64,000 bases of DNA, taken from NCBI GenBank assembly GCA_965249765.1, contig CBDFMR010000005.1, positions 186,001-250,000 on the forward strand. Direction: 5' to 3'. Below the pieces are notes generated by a model. The model did no database searches. It was given only the letters and a program-made list of their open reading frames with translations, and was not told the origin of the DNA. The stretch is from CBDFMR01 sp965249765 (lineage in GTDB: Bacteria > Bacteroidota > Bacteroidia > Chitinophagales > Saprospiraceae). Of this stretch, positions 49,161-59,472 are shown piece after piece (position 1 is the stretch's first letter; each line of letters opens with the position of its first letter). Made by a program: the position numbers and the translations under genes.

Positions 49161-50060
49161 ATGCCATCAAGATCGATATTTGGAACCATTTTTCTGGCCA
49201 TTCTTCTAGCATCATGCGGGATACCCATTGCACAATTTGCTATTGCTGATGAAGTAGAAGTGAGAAAGGCACCAGCTACAGTTACATTTAGCAATTTGAC
49301 TCCGGAGGCTGACAAATACTTATGGGAATTCGGCGATAGGAAGACTTCAACTGAAAAGTCTCCCTCACATACCTATTATCTATCCGGGAAATATCACGTA
49401 ATACTGCATACAATCAAAGGCGGAAAGAAAAGCATGACACAGAAAGACATCATCATACAGGCACCCGATAAATGCCTTATTAATATGGAGACCTCAGAGG
49501 GGAATATGATCATTGAACTTTATGATGGCACTTCTGGACATAGAGATAATTTTATCAAACTTGCTGAGACAGGCTATTATGAGAACACCCTGTTTCATAG
49601 GGTTATAGATGGCTTCATGATTCAGGGCGGTGACCCGGATTCCAAGGGCTCAAAACCTGGAGAAAGACTAGGTTCCGGTGGACCAGGATATCAAATACCC
49701 GCCGAGTTTGATGCGAGTTTTGCACATGTCAAAGGAGCCCTCGCGGCAGCAAGGCAAGGAGATGCCGCCAATCCGGAAAAAAAGTCATCGGGATCCCAAT
49801 TCTATATTGTCCATGGCTCACCAGTCCAGTCTGGAATGCTCGAACAAATGGAGATGAGAAAAGGAATCACCTATACCGACGATCAAAAAGCAGATTATGA
49901 TGAAAAAGGTGGTACTCCCTTTCTTGACAATGAGTACACCGTTTTTGGACGAGTCATTGAAGGATTAGACATAATAGATAAGATTGCCTCTACAGCAACT
50001 GACAGTTCTGACAGACCTCGTGAGGACATCAAAATACTATCTGTCACACAGCTCAAATAA
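49161..50060 (+). CDS. PKD domain-cyclophilin fusion lipoprotein
   Basis: 299 residues. Signal with lipobox ILLASC (Cys19), then a PKD-like domain (about 35-105, YLWEFGDRKTSTEKSPSHTY), then a cyclophilin domain (about 110-295) with FHRVIDGFMIQGGDPDSKG and GSQFYIVHGSP. Sequence identity to the preceding gene in the isomerase part is obvious by eye. Likely held at the envelope surface by the lipid anchor. Its stop overlaps the ROK kinase ATG by one base (TAATG). Confidence 0.92.
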   Translation: MPSRSIFGTIFLAILLASCGIPIAQFAIADEVEVRKAPATVTFSNLTPEADKYLWEFGDRKTSTEKSPSHTYYLSGKYHVILHTIKGGKKSMTQKDIIIQAPDKCLINMETSEGNMIIELYDGTSGHRDNFIKLAETGYYENTLFHRVIDGFMIQGGDPDSKGSKPGERLGSGGPGYQIPAEFDASFAHVKGALAAARQGDAANPEKKSSGSQFYIVHGSPVQSGMLEQMEMRKGITYTDDQKADYDEKGGTPFLDNEYTVFGRVIEGLDIIDKIASTATDSSDRPREDIKILSVTQLK

Positions 50061-50788
50061 TGGCCATATCGCTTGGCGTAGATATTGGAGGCACAGGAAT
50101 GAAGGCCGCTCTGGTTGATACGCTTACTGGCAACTTGCTATCTGATAGGTATCGCTTGCTCACTCCTCCCGGAGCTAAACCAAATGATATCGCTGACGTT
50201 TATCGTGATATTATTCATCATTTTGATTGGAGTGACAAACCTGTCGGCATTGGATTTCCAGCTGTGATCGATCGTGGGATTTGTATCACAGCTGTCAATA
50301 TTGATAATTCCTGGATAGGCATCAATGTTGAAGATCTATTTAGCACAAACAGTAATTCTAAGTGTTCGGTCGTTAACGATGCCGATGCAGCAGCGTTGGG
50401 CGAACTTTCCTTTGGATGCGGGAAAGGCAAGACCGGAAAACTACTCATGATAACTCTGGGTACGGGAATTGGATCCGGACTTGTATCCGATGGTAAGTTA
50501 ATTCCTAATCTAGAATTGGGGAAATTGCCATTCAAGGATAAAACTGCAGAAGATTATGTATCCAATAAGACCAGAAAGGTCAAGGATCTTTCCTGGCAGG
50601 AATGGGGATCTTTGTTAGATGATTACTTGACAACAGTCAATGAAATGATACGACCCGATCTCATAGTAATAGGCGGAGGAGTAAGTAAGAAGTGGGAAAA
50701 ATTTCAAGATTACGTATCTCTTTCCCATGTCTGTCCAGCAAAATTGGGTAACAATGCCGGAATCTTAGGTGCGGCCTTGGCAAATTGA
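50060..50788 (+). CDS. ROK family sugar kinase (polyphosphate glucokinase-like)
   Basis: 242 residues. LGVDIGGTGMKAALVD is the phosphate-binding motif, NDADAAALGELSFG and LGTGIGSGLV follow, and LIVIGGGVSKKW closes the fold. Short length and the missing ROK zinc motif (CxCxxxGCxE) match polyphosphate/ATP glucokinases rather than transcriptional ROK repressors. It phosphorylates glucose at the expense of polyphosphate or ATP. Confidence 0.85.
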   Translation: MAISLGVDIGGTGMKAALVDTLTGNLLSDRYRLLTPPGAKPNDIADVYRDIIHHFDWSDKPVGIGFPAVIDRGICITAVNIDNSWIGINVEDLFSTNSNSKCSVVNDADAAALGELSFGCGKGKTGKLLMITLGTGIGSGLVSDGKLIPNLELGKLPFKDKTAEDYVSNKTRKVKDLSWQEWGSLLDDYLTTVNEMIRPDLIVIGGGVSKKWEKFQDYVSLSHVCPAKLGNNAGILGAALAN

Positions 50789-51095
50789 AGGCCACCTAGC
50801 TCGGGTATCACGAGGCAGCCTTCTTCGTTTTCAATGCTGAAAACGCAACCACTATACTATTATAAGCTGTATCAATTACGTTTATAATAATGTAAGCTCC
50901 ACTTTTGGAACTGTTTCTGTACAAAAGTGACGTAACATGATCTATGTTTTTAATTAGGGGCCATTTCCCCCTACACATAGGGGGGATTATTACCCTTTTT
51001 ATTAAAAGAGCGACTATTTCTCAATATAATTTCCCATTTTTGATCGTCACCCGACACTCACGTCGGCTTTTACTAACTATTAAAAATATCATAGA
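50789..51095. other. intergenic region
   Basis: About 300 bp with a small GTTTTCA/TGAAAAC hairpin (50827-50844) and a run of G and C blocks (GGGGCCATTTCCCCC near 50957). No gene or clear terminator is seen. Confidence 0.5.
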
Positions 51096-51584
51096 ATGAG
51101 TTTTATTATAGACCAAATAACCCGGCAACATTTTTCACCAAGACAGCTCCAAAGCCTTGATAATCATATGATTGATCTCAAACAAGCCAAGGTGCTTTTT
51201 GATGATTATCATACAAATCACTCTTCTGGACCTGTATCAACTAAATGCGTTTTTGTTTCACTTGATTCTTTAAGGTCATATTTAACGTTTATTGATATAA
51301 TGAAAACTCAAACCGGTGTGAATCCCTCTGGAGTGAGAATATATTTTGGTTCTCATCCTTCTGGAAGTGCGCATCCTTTTGCGGGAAAAGAAACCGTTTT
51401 TATAACCCCTACGATAAATGATGCAGAAAACAAATCCTTCATTATAACAAACAACGGTGGTAGGTTAGCTTGGGTCAAGATCGAATCTGTACTAGGTAAT
51501 CTGCCTGTCCAAGGAGAAGTAAATAGCATTTTAGATGAGTCTCAAGCTGTGCCACCTCCCGGAGTAAATGCCACCTTTGACTAA
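51096..51584 (+). CDS. hypothetical protein
   Basis: 162 residues, soluble, no signal peptide or membrane segment. Contains KCVFVSLDSLRSYLTFIDIM, SGVRIYFGSH and ETVFITPTIND, giving an alternating beta/alpha appearance, and a proline-rich end (QAVPPPGVNATF). I do not recognise the family. ATG at 51096 follows a gap of 307 bp, so it has its own promoter. The membrane protein gene comes 181 bp later. Confidence 0.6.
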   Translation: MSFIIDQITRQHFSPRQLQSLDNHMIDLKQAKVLFDDYHTNHSSGPVSTKCVFVSLDSLRSYLTFIDIMKTQTGVNPSGVRIYFGSHPSGSAHPFAGKETVFITPTINDAENKSFIITNNGGRLAWVKIESVLGNLPVQGEVNSILDESQAVPPPGVNATFD

Positions 51585-51765
51585 GGTGTAAAATAAAGCG
51601 AGTATCTATAATTAACGATATAAATCCCGATACAAGTAAAAATCGGTACCTAGAACAACTCTAAGAGTACGATACTCTACATCAAATAAAAATTGAGATG
51701 TTTAAGCCACACTTTTAAAAAATATTTCCAAGTAATGTTTAAGGTCTAACTTACTTTAATATTCA

Positions 51766-52419
51766 ATGAATTACTTACGAGACAGTATTTTTATTTTAGA
51801 AGTTATATCATTTGCCTTAATGCTATATTACGGCTCCGTTCACAAATTGACTCATTCGGAGAGAATATTTCTTATTATTCTCTTTATTACTGTTCTTGCT
51901 GAAGGAGTGGGAATGGCGCTGAGGAAGTTTTTTTCTGTTGCTAATAGCAGTGTATTATTCAATGTTTATATTATTAGTTGGTTTTCTCTTCTTTTTTACC
52001 TCTACTGTACACTTATAAAATCAGCGTATTTAAAAAGGTATACAATGTATTTTTGGATTTTTTATCTACTAAGCTCTATTATATTGTGGTTATCAGTAGA
52101 AAATTTCTTCGAACAATTACAAGGTTATGGTTACGTTATTGGAAGCTTGTTACTAATTACAGTCATAATGTTTTTCTTGGTAGAAAAACTCCGCAGTAAT
52201 GAGGTTCTAGTCATTTCAAGAGAATTATTTATTTGGATTAGTGTTGGCATATTAATTTACTCTGTAGGAAAAATACCATTTAGGGTAATCAGTCATCTAT
52301 TTACCGGTATAGAGGGTACTCATCCATTATTTTCCATAAGGTATGTGTTGCCCATACCATTGTATCTGTGTTTTATAGTAGGAATCATATGGACTGGAAT
52401 AATGAAACGATCGTCGTAG
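51766..52419 (+). CDS. seven-helix membrane protein upstream of a sensor kinase
   Basis: 217 residues with seven hydrophobic segments (about 7-22, 35-52, 63-82, 92-110, 118-137, 151-168, 191-212). No known catalytic motif. Its end overlaps the histidine kinase start by 31 bases, which indicates co-translation; it may act as the sensing partner of that kinase, which has only one helix and no sensing domain of its own. That role is inference. Confidence 0.75.
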   Translation: MNYLRDSIFILEVISFALMLYYGSVHKLTHSERIFLIILFITVLAEGVGMALRKFFSVANSSVLFNVYIISWFSLLFYLYCTLIKSAYLKRYTMYFWIFYLLSSIILWLSVENFFEQLQGYGYVIGSLLLITVIMFFLVEKLRSNEVLVISRELFIWISVGILIYSVGKIPFRVISHLFTGIEGTHPLFSIRYVLPIPLYLCFIVGIIWTGIMKRSS

Positions 52420-53135
52420 TTATTGTATCAACGATCACCTTAATATTGCTTGTCATTGTTGTGCTCATCCTATTTTACGAGTACAATCGACGTAAGACAC
52501 GTTTATTATTAGAGAAAAAACATTTAGAGCAAGCTGTCCTTCACTCCAAAATGGAGATACGAGAGCAGATACTCAGAAACATAGGCAAAGAACTCCACGA
52601 CAATCTCGGACAGTTACTTTCAGTGGTAAAACTAAATTTGAATAGAATCAACAAAGGAAATCTTGATGAAAGCATAAGCCTCGTGGGACAATGTGTTGAT
52701 GAAATGAGAAGCCTTTCTAAGGTGCTAGACCCAGACAGCATTAGTAGAATGGGACTTATTGATTCCTTAAAAATTGAAGTCCAGCGACTTAATAGACTAA
52801 ATCTGATAAGTGCTAGTCTTGACATAACAGGTCAAGAGTCAGATTTAGCTCCAAGTGTTGAAATAATACTTTTCAGGATAATGCAAGAATCTATATCTAA
52901 TGTACTGAATCACGCAAAGGCTTCGACTCTAGATATTTTAATGAATTTTAAGAAAAATTTACTGAATATTACCATTGAAGATAATGGCGTTGGTTTTGAC
53001 ATAGAAGAAATAAATAATATGGGAAGCGGGATGAGCAACATGATGTATCGTGCAGAAACGCTCAATGCTGCAGTAGATATTATTTCTACGAAAGGCCAAG
53101 GAACCACAATAAGTATAAACTATAAAATACCCTAG
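52389..53135 (+). CDS. sensor histidine kinase (NarX/LiaS type)
   Basis: 248 residues from ATG 52389. One transmembrane helix (about 8-30), a short linker, HisKA_3 dimerisation helix with His70 in GKELHDNLGQLLS, and an HATPase_c domain with N-box ISNVLNHAKA, G1 EDNGVGFD and GSGMSNM. No sensor domain precedes the helix. Acts with the response regulator 1 bp downstream. The short input side suggests that the overlapping membrane protein detects the signal. Confidence 0.9.
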   Translation: MDWNNETIVVVIVSTITLILLVIVVLILFYEYNRRKTRLLLEKKHLEQAVLHSKMEIREQILRNIGKELHDNLGQLLSVVKLNLNRINKGNLDESISLVGQCVDEMRSLSKVLDPDSISRMGLIDSLKIEVQRLNRLNLISASLDITGQESDLAPSVEIILFRIMQESISNVLNHAKASTLDILMNFKKNLLNITIEDNGVGFDIEEINNMGSGMSNMMYRAETLNAAVDIISTKGQGTTISINYKIP

Positions 53136-53136
53136 A

Positions 53137-53778
53137 ATGGAACAACAGAAAGTAGCTATAGTGGACGATCATAAATTATTTTCTAGTGCCCTCTCTTCTA
53201 TGATAGATGATTTCAACGATTATCAAGTTTTATTTGAAGCCAAGAACGGACAGGACTTTCAGAATAAGCTCAAGGATGTAGATGTAATTCCTGACATAGT
53301 CTTAATGGATTACAACATGCCGGTGATGAATGGCATCGAAACTACTAAATGGACAGCTACTATTTATCCTGAGATTAAAGTACTTGGACTTTCTATGGAT
53401 AGTGATGAGATAATTGTCATAAGGATGCTAAAAGCCGGTGCCAAGGGATACATTCTAAAAGACGTCTCTCCAAAAGATTTTAAATTAGCATTGGACGAAC
53501 TTACACACAAAGGATATTACCATTCTGATCTGGTAGGGGAGACTATGATGCACGCTCTTACAGAGCCATTCGATCCTATAGAATATCTGAAGAAAAGAGA
53601 AATAGAATTCTTAAAACACGCAGCCACGGAAAAAACCTATAAGGAAATTGCCAAGGACATGTACTTAAGTCCAAAAACCATCGATGGTTATCGGGAATCT
53701 CTTTTCTCGAAGCTCAATATTAAGAGTCGTACAGGACTAGTTCTTTACGCTATAAAAAATAAGATAATTACTCTTTAG
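53137..53778 (+). CDS. LuxR/NarL-family response regulator
   Basis: 213 residues. Receiver domain (1-125) with acidic pair Asp10/Asp11, phosphoacceptor Asp58 (VLMDYNMPVMNG) and Lys108-like LKDVSP; DNA-binding HTH (about 150-210) EIAKDMYLSPKTIDGYRESLFSKLNI. Partner of the kinase upstream. Target genes are not known; neighbouring operons are candidates. Confidence 0.93.
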   Translation: MEQQKVAIVDDHKLFSSALSSMIDDFNDYQVLFEAKNGQDFQNKLKDVDVIPDIVLMDYNMPVMNGIETTKWTATIYPEIKVLGLSMDSDEIIVIRMLKAGAKGYILKDVSPKDFKLALDELTHKGYYHSDLVGETMMHALTEPFDPIEYLKKREIEFLKHAATEKTYKEIAKDMYLSPKTIDGYRESLFSKLNIKSRTGLVLYAIKNKIITL

Positions 53779-53899
53779 GAAGAGTATTTCTTGCCACATA
53801 CCCTTTCTTAGGGATCCTTAAAAAGGAAGTGTAGAAGATTCTATTGTATTAAGCTGCCTCATTTGACTTTATCCTACTACTACTGAAATATCACTTATG

Positions 53900-53934
53900 A
53901 AAAAAAGAGAGAAGCACTTATAGTGCCTCTCTCT
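53900..53934 (-). terminator. terminator of the giant surface protein gene
   Basis: GAGAGAAGCACT/AGTGCCTCTC hairpin with TAT loop; on the minus strand it is followed by TTTTTT, 20 bp after the gene's stop codon. Confidence 0.7.
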
Positions 53935-53952
53935 AATCCATATAGTTCTATT

Positions 53953-56900
53953 TTAGTCAAGTTTGACAAGTGAAAGAACGTGCCTCTCACCCTTATCTGA
54001 AAGTCTTACGACATATTGTCCAGCTAACAGATTACTTAGATCCAACTCGATCTCATTTACCCCCGATACAAGATCTTCAGAATTACCATAAACTTCTTTC
54101 CCTAACATATCAAATATTTGCAATCTAGCCGTTCCCTCAGTATTACTAATAATATATACACTGGCATAACTTCTTGTTGGGTTGGGACTAGCTGAGATAT
54201 ATACAATGTTGGATTGTGGGCTATTGTCGACAGTAGATCTACTTTCTATGTCCGTTTCTTTATTAAAAGTCCTACCAAATGGCTTCTTGTCAAAACAGTC
54301 GATGGTAAACGAACAATGAGTGACACATCCGTTTGCATCTGTGATAGTCAGATAGACTGTAATTTCATTAAAGCCAACATAGAGTAACAGTTGATCTGTA
54401 CCTTGTCCACCTTGTATAAAGCACACTCCTTCTACTTCCCAATGATAGGTATAGGGACCAGTGCCTCCAGTTGCTTGACCGTACAATATATTTTCATGCG
54501 AGTTACATAGAATCGTTTTCTCCTCAGGCTCTATTTTACATATTAAATCATCAGCGTTATCTATGGTAATCACTTGTACGTACACGGTAATATTTCCACA
54601 TGCATCCGTTACGGTATAAGTTCGTGTAAAGACATTGCGCTCGTCAGATGCATCTTTGATCGTAATATCAAATTCTGAATGGTCAAATATTTCCAAATCC
54701 TCATTTTGAGGTAATCCAGTACAATAAAGTGTGATGTCGGCTGGTGGATTAAGGATAACCGGTGCCACATCATCAATCACTTCAAGGTTTAGCACAAGTG
54801 ATGAGGTATTACCACACTCATCCGCAAAACTCCATCCAAAGTGTTCTATTGCAAAGTAGCCATCAGCCTCACAGTCGTTACTGAATGAAACCTCATTTTC
54901 GTATTCAGGTGCAATAAAATAATCGCATTTATCTTGTCCATAAATGGATAGTAGGAATAGTCCTTCCATTCCTGCGACAACGTCATCATCTGAAAGATTA
55001 ACAACGTTATTATTAATAAAATGATAGATCCATCCATCTTGTATTAACATTTCTGGTGCAACAGTATCGTTGAGAGATATCTTCTGCTCGATCGTGGTTA
55101 TGTTTCCACATCTATCCTGAGCTGACCATGTTCTTAGTAATACAAGTCCATGTTCGCATTCATCCAAGGTATCTTCAACCATACTTACTTCTACCGTTTC
55201 CTGAGAACATTCATCATAGGCTAATACATTTGGAAGACTGTCATCTGCACAAATGAATTCATCCACACCTGAGATAATCGGAGGCACATCATCAATGAAT
55301 GTGATTTTTTGCTCAAAGTTGAGAGTATCTCCACAAGCATTGAATACCCTTATATTCCTAATTATGGTTGAGATATTATCACATTGATCATTGGAACTTT
55401 GCTCAATAGATTCTATTACTATATCTATGAATTCTATATTTCCTTCTATAAGCAGCTCAGGAATATCATCGCCACAACTCAAAGTCATGAACTCCTCAAA
55501 GTCTACTAATGACATGGACGATTCATCGTAGACTCCAACGAAAATCTCAAAACTTTGGTCGCCACATTTCGTTCCTACAGACCATGTCACCAGATAGTAA
55601 TTGTATGGCACACCATCAATACACAATCCCTCCCCTATCATCTCTTCAGAAATTGTCATCTCACCCGTAACAAGACAACCTTCCGAAACATATATGTCAT
55701 CCAATAAAAATCCAGACATTGACGGTATATCCTCTATTTGCGAACTTGATATGACAACTGTATCACCACTTTCTAAGTCTTGTAACAATGGATTGTCAGT
55801 CAAGAATTCCAATGTAAAATCAGAGTGAAAGTAAATGGTTTGATCAATGGTAGCGTAGTTTCCGCAACCATCATAGGCCATCCAGGTCCTTAAAACATAC
55901 TCACCATCACCACATTCCATTTCTTTGATTTCATCAGAGTAAGTTGTCCTCCCTTGTGAGCAATAATCTAATCCATATACACCATGGGCGTCTTCTAGAT
56001 TTTTGACACAGATCGATTCCTCGTATCCAATGAACTCCGGAGGTGTATTGTCTTCTAAAATTGCTGTAAATTGAATAGATGAAGAATTCCCACAAGCATC
56101 AATCACTAACCAAGAGAACGTCCTCTTCTCTAAGAATCCAGCATGCTCACAATTGGTTGCTGGGCTGATATCCTCTACACTAAAGGTTATGAATATCTCT
56201 CCCAAGCAAGCGTCGTCTGCTATTATAGAAGTCTCGTCTAATTCATCGAAGAATGTCGGATATCCTTCATAATGGCATTCGTAGAATAATTCGTAACCGT
56301 TCTCAACTTCTAAAAGCTCTGGATGATTAAATGAGAGCTCGGCAGGAGTATCATCAACCAATGTAATTACTTGAGTTGCTTCCGAAGTATTTCCGCAACA
56401 ATCTGTAGCTACCCACTTCCTAATAACTTCCCTGCCATCAAGACATTCGTTTGGTAATTCGCTTTCTGTATATTCTACTTCAGCACATTGACATTCATCT
56501 GTTGCAAAAACATACTCTCTTCCGTATGATTCACCACAATCTATCGTGATATCATCAGGTACATTATGAAGGACCGGCGAGATTTGGTCTATGAGTTCCA
56601 TATATATAAATAGTTCCGACTCATTTCCACATTCATCAACAGCAGTCCAAAGACACTTATATCTTCTTATGTACCCATCTTCCTTACAATTACCGATAGA
56701 TAGTAATTCTTCTGAAAAATCGACGATAACTAAACCGCACTGATCAAATACTGACACATCATTTTCACCTCCTTGCGGGAGGTCCCAGTCAGGATCCATT
56801 CCATAACACTGAACAAAAAGTGTATCACCATTTTCTAATCCCAATAACATAGGATTAGAGAATTCGATTTCAGGGTCCGTTGTATCAATAATGGTAAATG

Positions 56901-59472
56901 TCGCCGCCGTTTCACTTATATTTCCACAAAGATCTGACACGGTAAAAGTAACGGTCACAGTACCTGTCATTCCACAACCATCTGATAATTCTGTAAAGTC
57001 ATTAGTCCAAGTCACTTCTGAGCAATCATCTGATGCCATAGCACCTCCTCCTATTGTTGCCAGCCAATCTTGCAACTCCATTATATTTCCTGAACCATCG
57101 CATTCCACGATCATGTCATTCGCCGGTATTTCTATAACGGGATCGGTAGTATCAGTTATAGTAATGTTCCGACTATGATAAAGTACATTTCCACAAATGT
57201 CAGTAGTTGACCATGTTTCTACATATATGCCGCCACAAGGGTTGTATTCTCCTGTAATTACACTTTCAACACTTCCCTCTATGAGACAAGCACCACTCTC
57301 ATTATTTGTATAGTCCAAGAAAGTAGATGAAGGGGGAGCTAATGAACAATCTATTGTTATTGCCGATGGTAAAGTCGTGTAAACTGGTGCTGATGCCGGA
57401 TTTACTGTTATTGTCCTACTATGGGATAATGAGTTGTCACAGTCATCTGTTCCACTCCATGTCTCGGTATACGTACCGCCACATTGGTCATGACTTCCCA
57501 TGATCGTCGATGTGATCGTTCCCGCATTAGCACATGAGCTTCCCTCTTCATTGTCATAATCTAGGTCAGTCGGGCTTGGTGGTGCTGCTCCACAGTCGAT
57601 CGTGGTGTTGCCAGGCAGACTTACAAAGCTTGCCGCTGATGACGGACTTACTGTTATTGTCCTACTATGGGATAATGCGTTTCCACAGTCATCTGTTCCA
57701 CTCCATGTCTCGGTATACGTACCTCCACATTGGTCATGACTTCCCATGATCGTTGAGGTGATCGTTCCCGCATTAGCACATGAGCTTCCCTCTTCATTGT
57801 CATAATCTAGGTCTGTCGGGCTTGGTGGTGCTGCCCCGCAGTCAATAGTGATGTTGCCCGGAAGATTTGTAAATATTGCCGCTGATGACGGACTTACTGT
57901 TATTGTCCTACTATGGGATAATGCGTTTCCACAGTCATCTGTTCCACTCCATGTCTCGGTATACGTACCGCCACATTGGTCATGACTTCCCATGATCGTC
58001 GATGTGATCGTTCCCGCATTAGCACATGAGCTTCCCTCTTCATTGTCATAATCTAGGTCAGTCGGGCTTGGTGGTGCTGCTCCACAGTCGATCGTGGTGT
58101 TGCCGGGCAGACTTACAAAGCTTGCCGCTGATGACGGATTTACTGTTATTGTCCTACTATGGGATAATGCGTTTCCACAGTCATCTGTTCCACTCCATGT
58201 CTCGGTATACGTACCTCCACATTGGTCATGACTTCCCATGATCGTTGAGGTGATCGTTCCCGCATTAGCACATGAGCTTCCCTCTTCATTGTCATAATCT
58301 AGGTCTGTCGGGCTTGGTGGTGCTGCCCCGCAGTCAATAGTGATGTTGCCCGGAAGATTTGTAAATATTGCCGCTGATGACGGACTTACTGTTATTGTCC
58401 TACTATGGGATAATGCGTTTCCACAGTCATCTGTTCCACTCCATGTCTCGGTATACGTACCGCCACATTGTTGGTCATGACTTCCCATGATCGTCGATGT
58501 GATCGTTCCCGCATTAGCACATGAGCTTCCCTCTTCATTGTCATAATCTAGGTCAGTCGGGCTTGGTGGTGCTGCTCCACAGTCGATCGTGGTGTTGCCG
58601 GGCAGACTTACAAAGCTTGCCGCTGATGACGGATTTACTGTTATTGTCCTACTATGGGATAATGCGTTTCCACAGTCATCTGTTCCACTCCATGTCTCGG
58701 TATACGTACCTCCACATTGGTCATGACTTCCCATGATCGTTGAGGTGATCGTTCCCGCATTAGCACATGAGCTTCCCTCTTCATTGTCATAATCTAGGTC
58801 TGTCGGGCTTGGTGGTGCTGCCCCGCAGTCAATAGTGATGTTGCCCGGAAGATTTGTAAATATTGCCGCTGATGACGGACTTACTGTTATTGTCCTACTA
58901 TGGGATAATGCGTTTCCACAGTCATCTGTTCCACTCCATGTCTCGGTATACGTACCGCCACATTGGTCATGACTTCCCATGATCGTCGATGTGATCGTTC
59001 CCGCATTAGCACATGAGCTTCCCTCTTCATTGTCATAATCTAGGTCAGTCGGGCTTGGTGGTGCTGCCCCGCAGTCAATAGTGATGTTGCCCGGAAGATT
59101 TGTAAATATTGCCGCTGATGACGGACTTACTGTTATTGTCCTACTATGGGATAATGCGTTTCCACAGTCATCTGTTCCACTCCATGTCTCGGTATACGTA
59201 CCGCCACATTGGTCATGACTTCCCATGATCGTCGATGTGATCGTTCCCGCATTAGCACATGAGCTTCCCTCTTCATTGTCATAATCTAGGTCAGTCGGGC
59301 TTGGTGGTGCTGCTCCACAGTCGATCGTGGTGTTGCCGGGCAGACTTACAAAGCTTGCCGCTGATGACGGATTTACTGTTATTGTCCTACTATGGGATAA
59401 TGCGTTTCCACAGTCATCTGTTCCACTCCATGTCTCGGTATACGTACCGCCACATTGGTCATGACTTCCCAT
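53953..59472 (-). CDS. giant surface repeat protein, C-terminal part with T9SS sorting domain
   Basis: 1839-residue open frame that continues a longer gene starting at 61187. The first ~740 residues are eight near-identical 82-residue HYR/Ig-like units ((N)TIDCGAAPPSPTDLDY, ETWSGTDDCGNALSHSRTITV), the next ~1000 residues are diverged relatives rich in Cys and Asp (for example DDCSEVTWTNDFTELSDGCGM). The last 95 residues are a type A sorting domain: SASPNPTRSYASVYII...LQIFDMLGKEVYG...LAGQYVVRLSDKGE. The C-terminus implies export through the type IX system and attachment to the surface. Frame broken upstream at about 59470. Function likely adhesion. Confidence 0.85.
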   Translation of the reverse strand: MGSHDQCGGTYTETWSGTDDCGNALSHSRTITVNPSSAASFVSLPGNTTIDCGAAPPSPTDLDYDNEEGSSCANAGTITSTIMGSHDQCGGTYTETWSGTDDCGNALSHSRTITVSPSSAAIFTNLPGNITIDCGAAPPSPTDLDYDNEEGSSCANAGTITSTIMGSHDQCGGTYTETWSGTDDCGNALSHSRTITVSPSSAAIFTNLPGNITIDCGAAPPSPTDLDYDNEEGSSCANAGTITSTIMGSHDQCGGTYTETWSGTDDCGNALSHSRTITVNPSSAASFVSLPGNTTIDCGAAPPSPTDLDYDNEEGSSCANAGTITSTIMGSHDQQCGGTYTETWSGTDDCGNALSHSRTITVSPSSAAIFTNLPGNITIDCGAAPPSPTDLDYDNEEGSSCANAGTITSTIMGSHDQCGGTYTETWSGTDDCGNALSHSRTITVNPSSAASFVSLPGNTTIDCGAAPPSPTDLDYDNEEGSSCANAGTITSTIMGSHDQCGGTYTETWSGTDDCGNALSHSRTITVSPSSAAIFTNLPGNITIDCGAAPPSPTDLDYDNEEGSSCANAGTITSTIMGSHDQCGGTYTETWSGTDDCGNALSHSRTITVSPSSAASFVSLPGNTTIDCGAAPPSPTDLDYDNEEGSSCANAGTITSTIMGSHDQCGGTYTETWSGTDDCDNSLSHSRTITVNPASAPVYTTLPSAITIDCSLAPPSSTFLDYTNNESGACLIEGSVESVITGEYNPCGGIYVETWSTTDICGNVLYHSRNITITDTTDPVIEIPANDMIVECDGSGNIMELQDWLATIGGGAMASDDCSEVTWTNDFTELSDGCGMTGTVTVTFTVSDLCGNISETAATFTIIDTTDPEIEFSNPMLLGLENGDTLFVQCYGMDPDWDLPQGGENDVSVFDQCGLVIVDFSEELLSIGNCKEDGYIRRYKCLWTAVDECGNESELFIYMELIDQISPVLHNVPDDITIDCGESYGREYVFATDECQCAEVEYTESELPNECLDGREVIRKWVATDCCGNTSEATQVITLVDDTPAELSFNHPELLEVENGYELFYECHYEGYPTFFDELDETSIIADDACLGEIFITFSVEDISPATNCEHAGFLEKRTFSWLVIDACGNSSSIQFTAILEDNTPPEFIGYEESICVKNLEDAHGVYGLDYCSQGRTTYSDEIKEMECGDGEYVLRTWMAYDGCGNYATIDQTIYFHSDFTLEFLTDNPLLQDLESGDTVVISSSQIEDIPSMSGFLLDDIYVSEGCLVTGEMTISEEMIGEGLCIDGVPYNYYLVTWSVGTKCGDQSFEIFVGVYDESSMSLVDFEEFMTLSCGDDIPELLIEGNIEFIDIVIESIEQSSNDQCDNISTIIRNIRVFNACGDTLNFEQKITFIDDVPPIISGVDEFICADDSLPNVLAYDECSQETVEVSMVEDTLDECEHGLVLLRTWSAQDRCGNITTIEQKISLNDTVAPEMLIQDGWIYHFINNNVVNLSDDDVVAGMEGLFLLSIYGQDKCDYFIAPEYENEVSFSNDCEADGYFAIEHFGWSFADECGNTSSLVLNLEVIDDVAPVILNPPADITLYCTGLPQNEDLEIFDHSEFDITIKDASDERNVFTRTYTVTDACGNITVYVQVITIDNADDLICKIEPEEKTILCNSHENILYGQATGGTGPYTYHWEVEGVCFIQGGQGTDQLLLYVGFNEITVYLTITDANGCVTHCSFTIDCFDKKPFGRTFNKETDIESRSTVDNSPQSNIVYISASPNPTRSYASVYIISNTEGTARLQIFDMLGKEVYGNSEDLVSGVNEIELDLSNLLAGQYVVRLSDKGERHVLSLVKLD

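Noticed and set aside
50060..50788. ROK-type transcriptional repressor
   Set aside because: There is no N-terminal helix-turn-helix, and the length fits a sugar kinase.
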